Assembly: GCF_937891065.1 (NCBI RefSeq) | Contig: NZ_CALAEQ010000268.1 | Location: forward strand, 19,730-83,729 | Direction of reading: 5' to 3' | From: an uncultured Lutibacter sp. | Lineage (GTDB): Bacteria > Bacteroidota > Bacteroidia > Flavobacteriales > Flavobacteriaceae | Length of the DNA: 64,000 nt | Part shown: piece after piece, positions 61,218 through 64,000 of the stretch | Layout: each line of letters starts with the position of its first letter | How positions within the stretch are numbered: position 1 is the first letter of the stretch | Made by a program: the position numbers and the translations under genes | Notes under the pieces: generated by a model | Told to the model about the DNA's origin: nothing | Seen by the model: the letters and a program-made list of their open reading frames with translations, nothing else | Database searches by the model: none

Positions 61218-63419
61218 TTAGTTTCTGTCTTGTCTTGGTTTTCTATCTCTATCACCACCACGATTGTCTCTATTATCTCTTGGAGGTCTTGCAACAAATC
61301 CTTCAGGTTTTGGTAAAAGAGCCTTTCTAGATACTTTTTCTTTACGAGTTTTTGGGTCTCTACCAAAGTATTTTACATCAAAAACATCACCCATATTAAC
61401 AACATCTGTAACATTATCAGTACGTTCCCAAGCTAATTCAGAAATATGTAATAACACTTCGTTTCCTGGTGCATCTACATATTCTACAACAGCTCCAAAG
61501 TCAAGCATTTTAATTACTTTTACTTCATAAGCACTTCCAACTTGTGGTTTGAATAATAAAGAGTCGATTTTCGCTAATACAGCATCAATACCATCTTGGT
61601 TTGTTCCTAAAATTTCAACAATACCTTCTTCAGTAACAGGATCTTCATTTATAACAATTGTACATCCAGTTGCCTTTTGCATTTCCTGAATTACTTTTCC
61701 TCCAGGTCCAATTAATGCACCAATAAATTCATTAGGAATTCTTCTTGAAATCATTTTAGGAGCATGTGGTTTAACATCAACATTTGGTTGAGCAATTGTA
61801 TCAGTTATTTTCCCTAAAATATGTAATCTTCCTTCACGAGCTTGTTTTAATGCGTCCACTAAAATTTCGTATGATAAACCTTTAATTTTAATGTCCATTT
61901 GACAAGCTGTAATTCCTTCAGTTGTTCCGGTAACTTTAAAATCCATATCACCTAAATGATCTTCATCACCTAAAATATCAGATAATACAGCATAACGATC
62001 ACCGTCAGAAATTAATCCCATTGCAATTCCAGATACAGGTCTTTTCATTTCTACACCAGCATCCATAAGCGCCATTGTACCAGCACAAACAGTTGCCATT
62101 GAAGATGAACCATTAGACTCTAATACTTCAGAAACAATTCTTACTGTGTAAGGGCAATTATCAGGAATCATTCCTTTTAATGCGCGTTGAGCTAAGTTTC
62201 CGTGTCCTACTTCTCTACGTGAAGTACCTCTTAATGGGCGTGCTTCTCCAGTACAAAAAGGAGGGAAGTTATAATGTAAATAAAATGTTTCTTCTCCTTC
62301 GTAAGATGGCATATCAATTTTGTTAGCTTCTCTAGATGTTCCTAAAGTAACTGTTGCTAACGCTTGAGTTTCACCTCTAGTAAAAATTGCAGAACCGTGT
62401 GTTGATGGTAAGTAATCTGTTTCACACCAAATTGGTCTAATTTCATCAGTTTTTCTACCATCTAATCTTAAGCCTTCACTTAATGTTAATTCACGAACCG
62501 CTTCTTTTTCTGCTTTGCTGTAATATCCTCCAACAAGATGACCAAATTCTGCCATCTCTTCTTCAGTAAATGAAGCTTTAACTTCTTCTTTAATTTCAGT
62601 AAAAGCAGCAGTACGTTCTACTTTAGACGTTCCTTTTTTTGCTACTGCATAACATTTATCATAAGCTAAATCGTGTATTCTTTTTGCTAAGTCTTCATTT
62701 CCTTCAGCAGTTTGATATTCACGAACTTCTTTTTTACCAAAGGCTTCAGCTAAACGAATTTGAGCAGCAATTTGAACTTTAATAGCTTCATGGGCAAATT
62801 TAATTGCGTCAGCCATTTCTTCTTCAGAAATTTCATCCATTTCACCTTCAACCATCATTACTGAATCTGCTGAAGCTCCAATCATCATTTCAAGGTCAGA
62901 TTCTGCTAATTGAGCACGTGTTGGATTAATAACAAATTCTCCATTAACACGAGCAACTCTAGCTTCAGATATAGCGCATTCGAATGGAAAGTCACTTAAT
63001 TGAATTGCTGCAGATGCTGCTAATCCTGCCATTGCTTCCGGCATTACGTCATCATCATGAGACATTAACTGAATCATCACTTGCGTTTCAGCGTGATAAT
63101 CTTTTGGGAAAAGCGGACGTAATACTCTATCTACTAAACGCATTGTTAATACTTCACCATCACTTGGACGAGCTTCTCTTTTGAAGAAACCACCTGGATA
63201 ACGACCTGCTGCTGCAAATTTTTCACGATAATCTACCGTTAATGGTAAAAAGTCGACATCACTTTGTTTGTAATTGGAAACAACTGTACATAACAACATA
63301 CAATTTCCTGATTGAACAACAACAGAACCATGTGCTTGTTTTGCTAATTTTCCTGTTTCTAAAGAGATAGTTCTTCCGTCTCCTAAGTCAATAATTTCTT
63401 TAAATACCTTTGGTATCAT
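61218..63419 (-). CDS. pnp: polyribonucleotide nucleotidyltransferase
   Basis: PNPase core [57 protein letters not shown]1 domain, RG-rich tail. Confidence 0.97.
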   Translation of the reverse strand: MIPKVFKEIIDLGDGRTISLETGKLAKQAHGSVVVQSGNCMLLCTVVSNYKQSDVDFLPLTVDYREKFAAAGRYPGGFFKREARPSDGEVLTMRLVDRVLRPLFPKDYHAETQVMIQLMSHDDDVMPEAMAGLAASAAIQLSDFPFECAISEARVARVNGEFVINPTRAQLAESDLEMMIGASADSVMMVEGEMDEISEEEMADAIKFAHEAIKVQIAAQIRLAEAFGKKEVREYQTAEGNEDLAKRIHDLAYDKCYAVAKKGTSKVERTAAFTEIKEEVKASFTEEEMAEFGHLVGGYYSKAEKEAVRELTLSEGLRLDGRKTDEIRPIWCETDYLPSTHGSAIFTRGETQALATVTLGTSREANKIDMPSYEGEETFYLHYNFPPFCTGEARPLRGTSRREVGHGNLAQRALKGMIPDNCPYTVRIVSEVLESNGSSSMATVCAGTMALMDAGVEMKRPVSGIAMGLISDGDRYAVLSDILGDEDHLGDMDFKVTGTTEGITACQMDIKIKGLSYEILVDALKQAREGRLHILGKITDTIAQPNVDVKPHAPKMISRRIPNEFIGALIGPGGKVIQEMQKATGCTIVINEDPVTEEGIVEILGTNQDGIDAVLAKIDSLLFKPQVGSAYEVKVIKMLDFGAVVEYVDAPGNEVLLHISELAWERTDNVTDVVNMGDVFDVKYFGRDPKTRKEKVSRKALLPKPEGFVARPPRDNRDNRGGDRDRKPRQDRN

Positions 63420-63523
63420 AAATAATGTTTTAATTTTTAATTAAACAATTGGTTTTAGTTGTTGTGTTGCTTATGAACCAATGAAAAGTTTAATATATGC
63501 TTTCTTTAATGTGTAATGAATTT

Positions 63524-63552
63524 TAAAAAAAAAGAGGCAAAATTTGCCTCTT
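63524..63552 (-). terminator. rpsO terminator
   Basis: AAGAGGCAA aat TTGCCTCTT with A-run on + strand. Confidence 0.85.
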
Positions 63553-63562
63553 AATTTATAAA

Positions 63563-63832
63563 TTATTTTCTGATGCCTAATTCTTTAATTATTTCACGAT
63601 ATTTTACAATATCGTTTTTAATTAGGTAATCAAGGAAATTTCTTCTTTTACCAACTAATTTCACCAATGAACGCTCAGTATTATAATCTTTACGATTCTT
63701 TTTTAAGTGTTCAGTTAAATGGTTAATTCTGAAAGTAAATAAGGCAATTTGACCTTCTGAAGAACCAGTATTTGTTGCTGATTCACCGTGTTTAGCAAAA
63801 ATTTCTGCTTTTTTTTCTTTTGTTAAGTACAT
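63563..63832 (-). CDS. rpsO: 30S ribosomal protein S15
   Basis: MYLTKEKKAEIFAKHGESATNTGSSEGQIALFTFRINHLTEHLKKNRKDYNTERSLVKLVGKRRNFLDYL. Confidence 0.97.
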   Translation of the reverse strand: MYLTKEKKAEIFAKHGESATNTGSSEGQIALFTFRINHLTEHLKKNRKDYNTERSLVKLVGKRRNFLDYLIKNDIVKYREIIKELGIRK

Positions 63833-63895
63833 GCTAACATTAATTTTTATTAATAATTTTTATGTATGAATACTACAAATGTAGTAAACAGGCGG

Positions 63896-63925
63896 CAAAG
63901 TTACGATTATTATTTTGATTAACAA
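63896..63925 (-). promoter_or_regulatory. Bacteroidota-type promoter of rpsO
   Basis: On the minus strand TTG (63925-63923), 19-nt spacer, TAACTTTG (63903-63896). Confidence 0.75.
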
Positions 63926-64000
63926 TTAACTACATAAACAACTTATTTATTTTTAGTTGAAATTAAACTTTTATGATTTCACGAGGTCTAAGATAATATG

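Noticed and set aside
61264-63184. Plus-strand ORFs within pnp
   Set aside because: Antisense shadows of pnp.
1-64000. CRISPR arrays, prophage, IS transposases, rRNA
   Set aside because: No regularly spaced repeats with spacers, no transposase/integrase or phage structural genes, and no rRNA sequence seen.

Overview
This is a 64 kb window of AT-rich chromosomal DNA from a Bacteroidota (Flavobacteriia-like) genome. It is mostly core metabolism and cell division. Contents: a CusA/CzcA RND efflux pump running off the left edge; a PorP/SprF protein; aroA; queA; rlmN; fabD; an ilvDBNCA operon; an 11-gene arginine/proline operon (GNAT-argG-argC-proC-argD-proA-proB-argF'-argB-argE-argH); a thioredoxin-ApbE-DUF4266-DUF3570 cassette; a full dcw cluster (mraZ to ftsZ); one tRNA-Arg(UCG); rpe; a primary sigma factor; pnp; rpsO. 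The most interesting signals are mainly non-coding or at gene starts. (1) Two attenuators lie in series upstream of ilvD. Each has an Ile/Val/Leu-rich leader peptide (MKNIIINIISINVSVIISQGG* and MKYNNKNILIQIIIVNLKS*) and mutually exclusive antiterminator/terminator pairing. (2) Two Arg-rich short ORFs lie in the arg operon leader. (3) A heptanucleotide tandem repeat (GAACACC x5) sits at the start of a fulvocin C-like Cys-rich lipoprotein gene. In this assembly it puts the only plausible ATG out of frame, consistent with a phase-variable OFF state. (4) A three-repeat, 10-bp-period MraZ box precedes mraZ. (5) A dispersed intergenic inverted repeat with core TGARCYTGTCGAA is present. All calls come from reading the sequence; no database searches were run.
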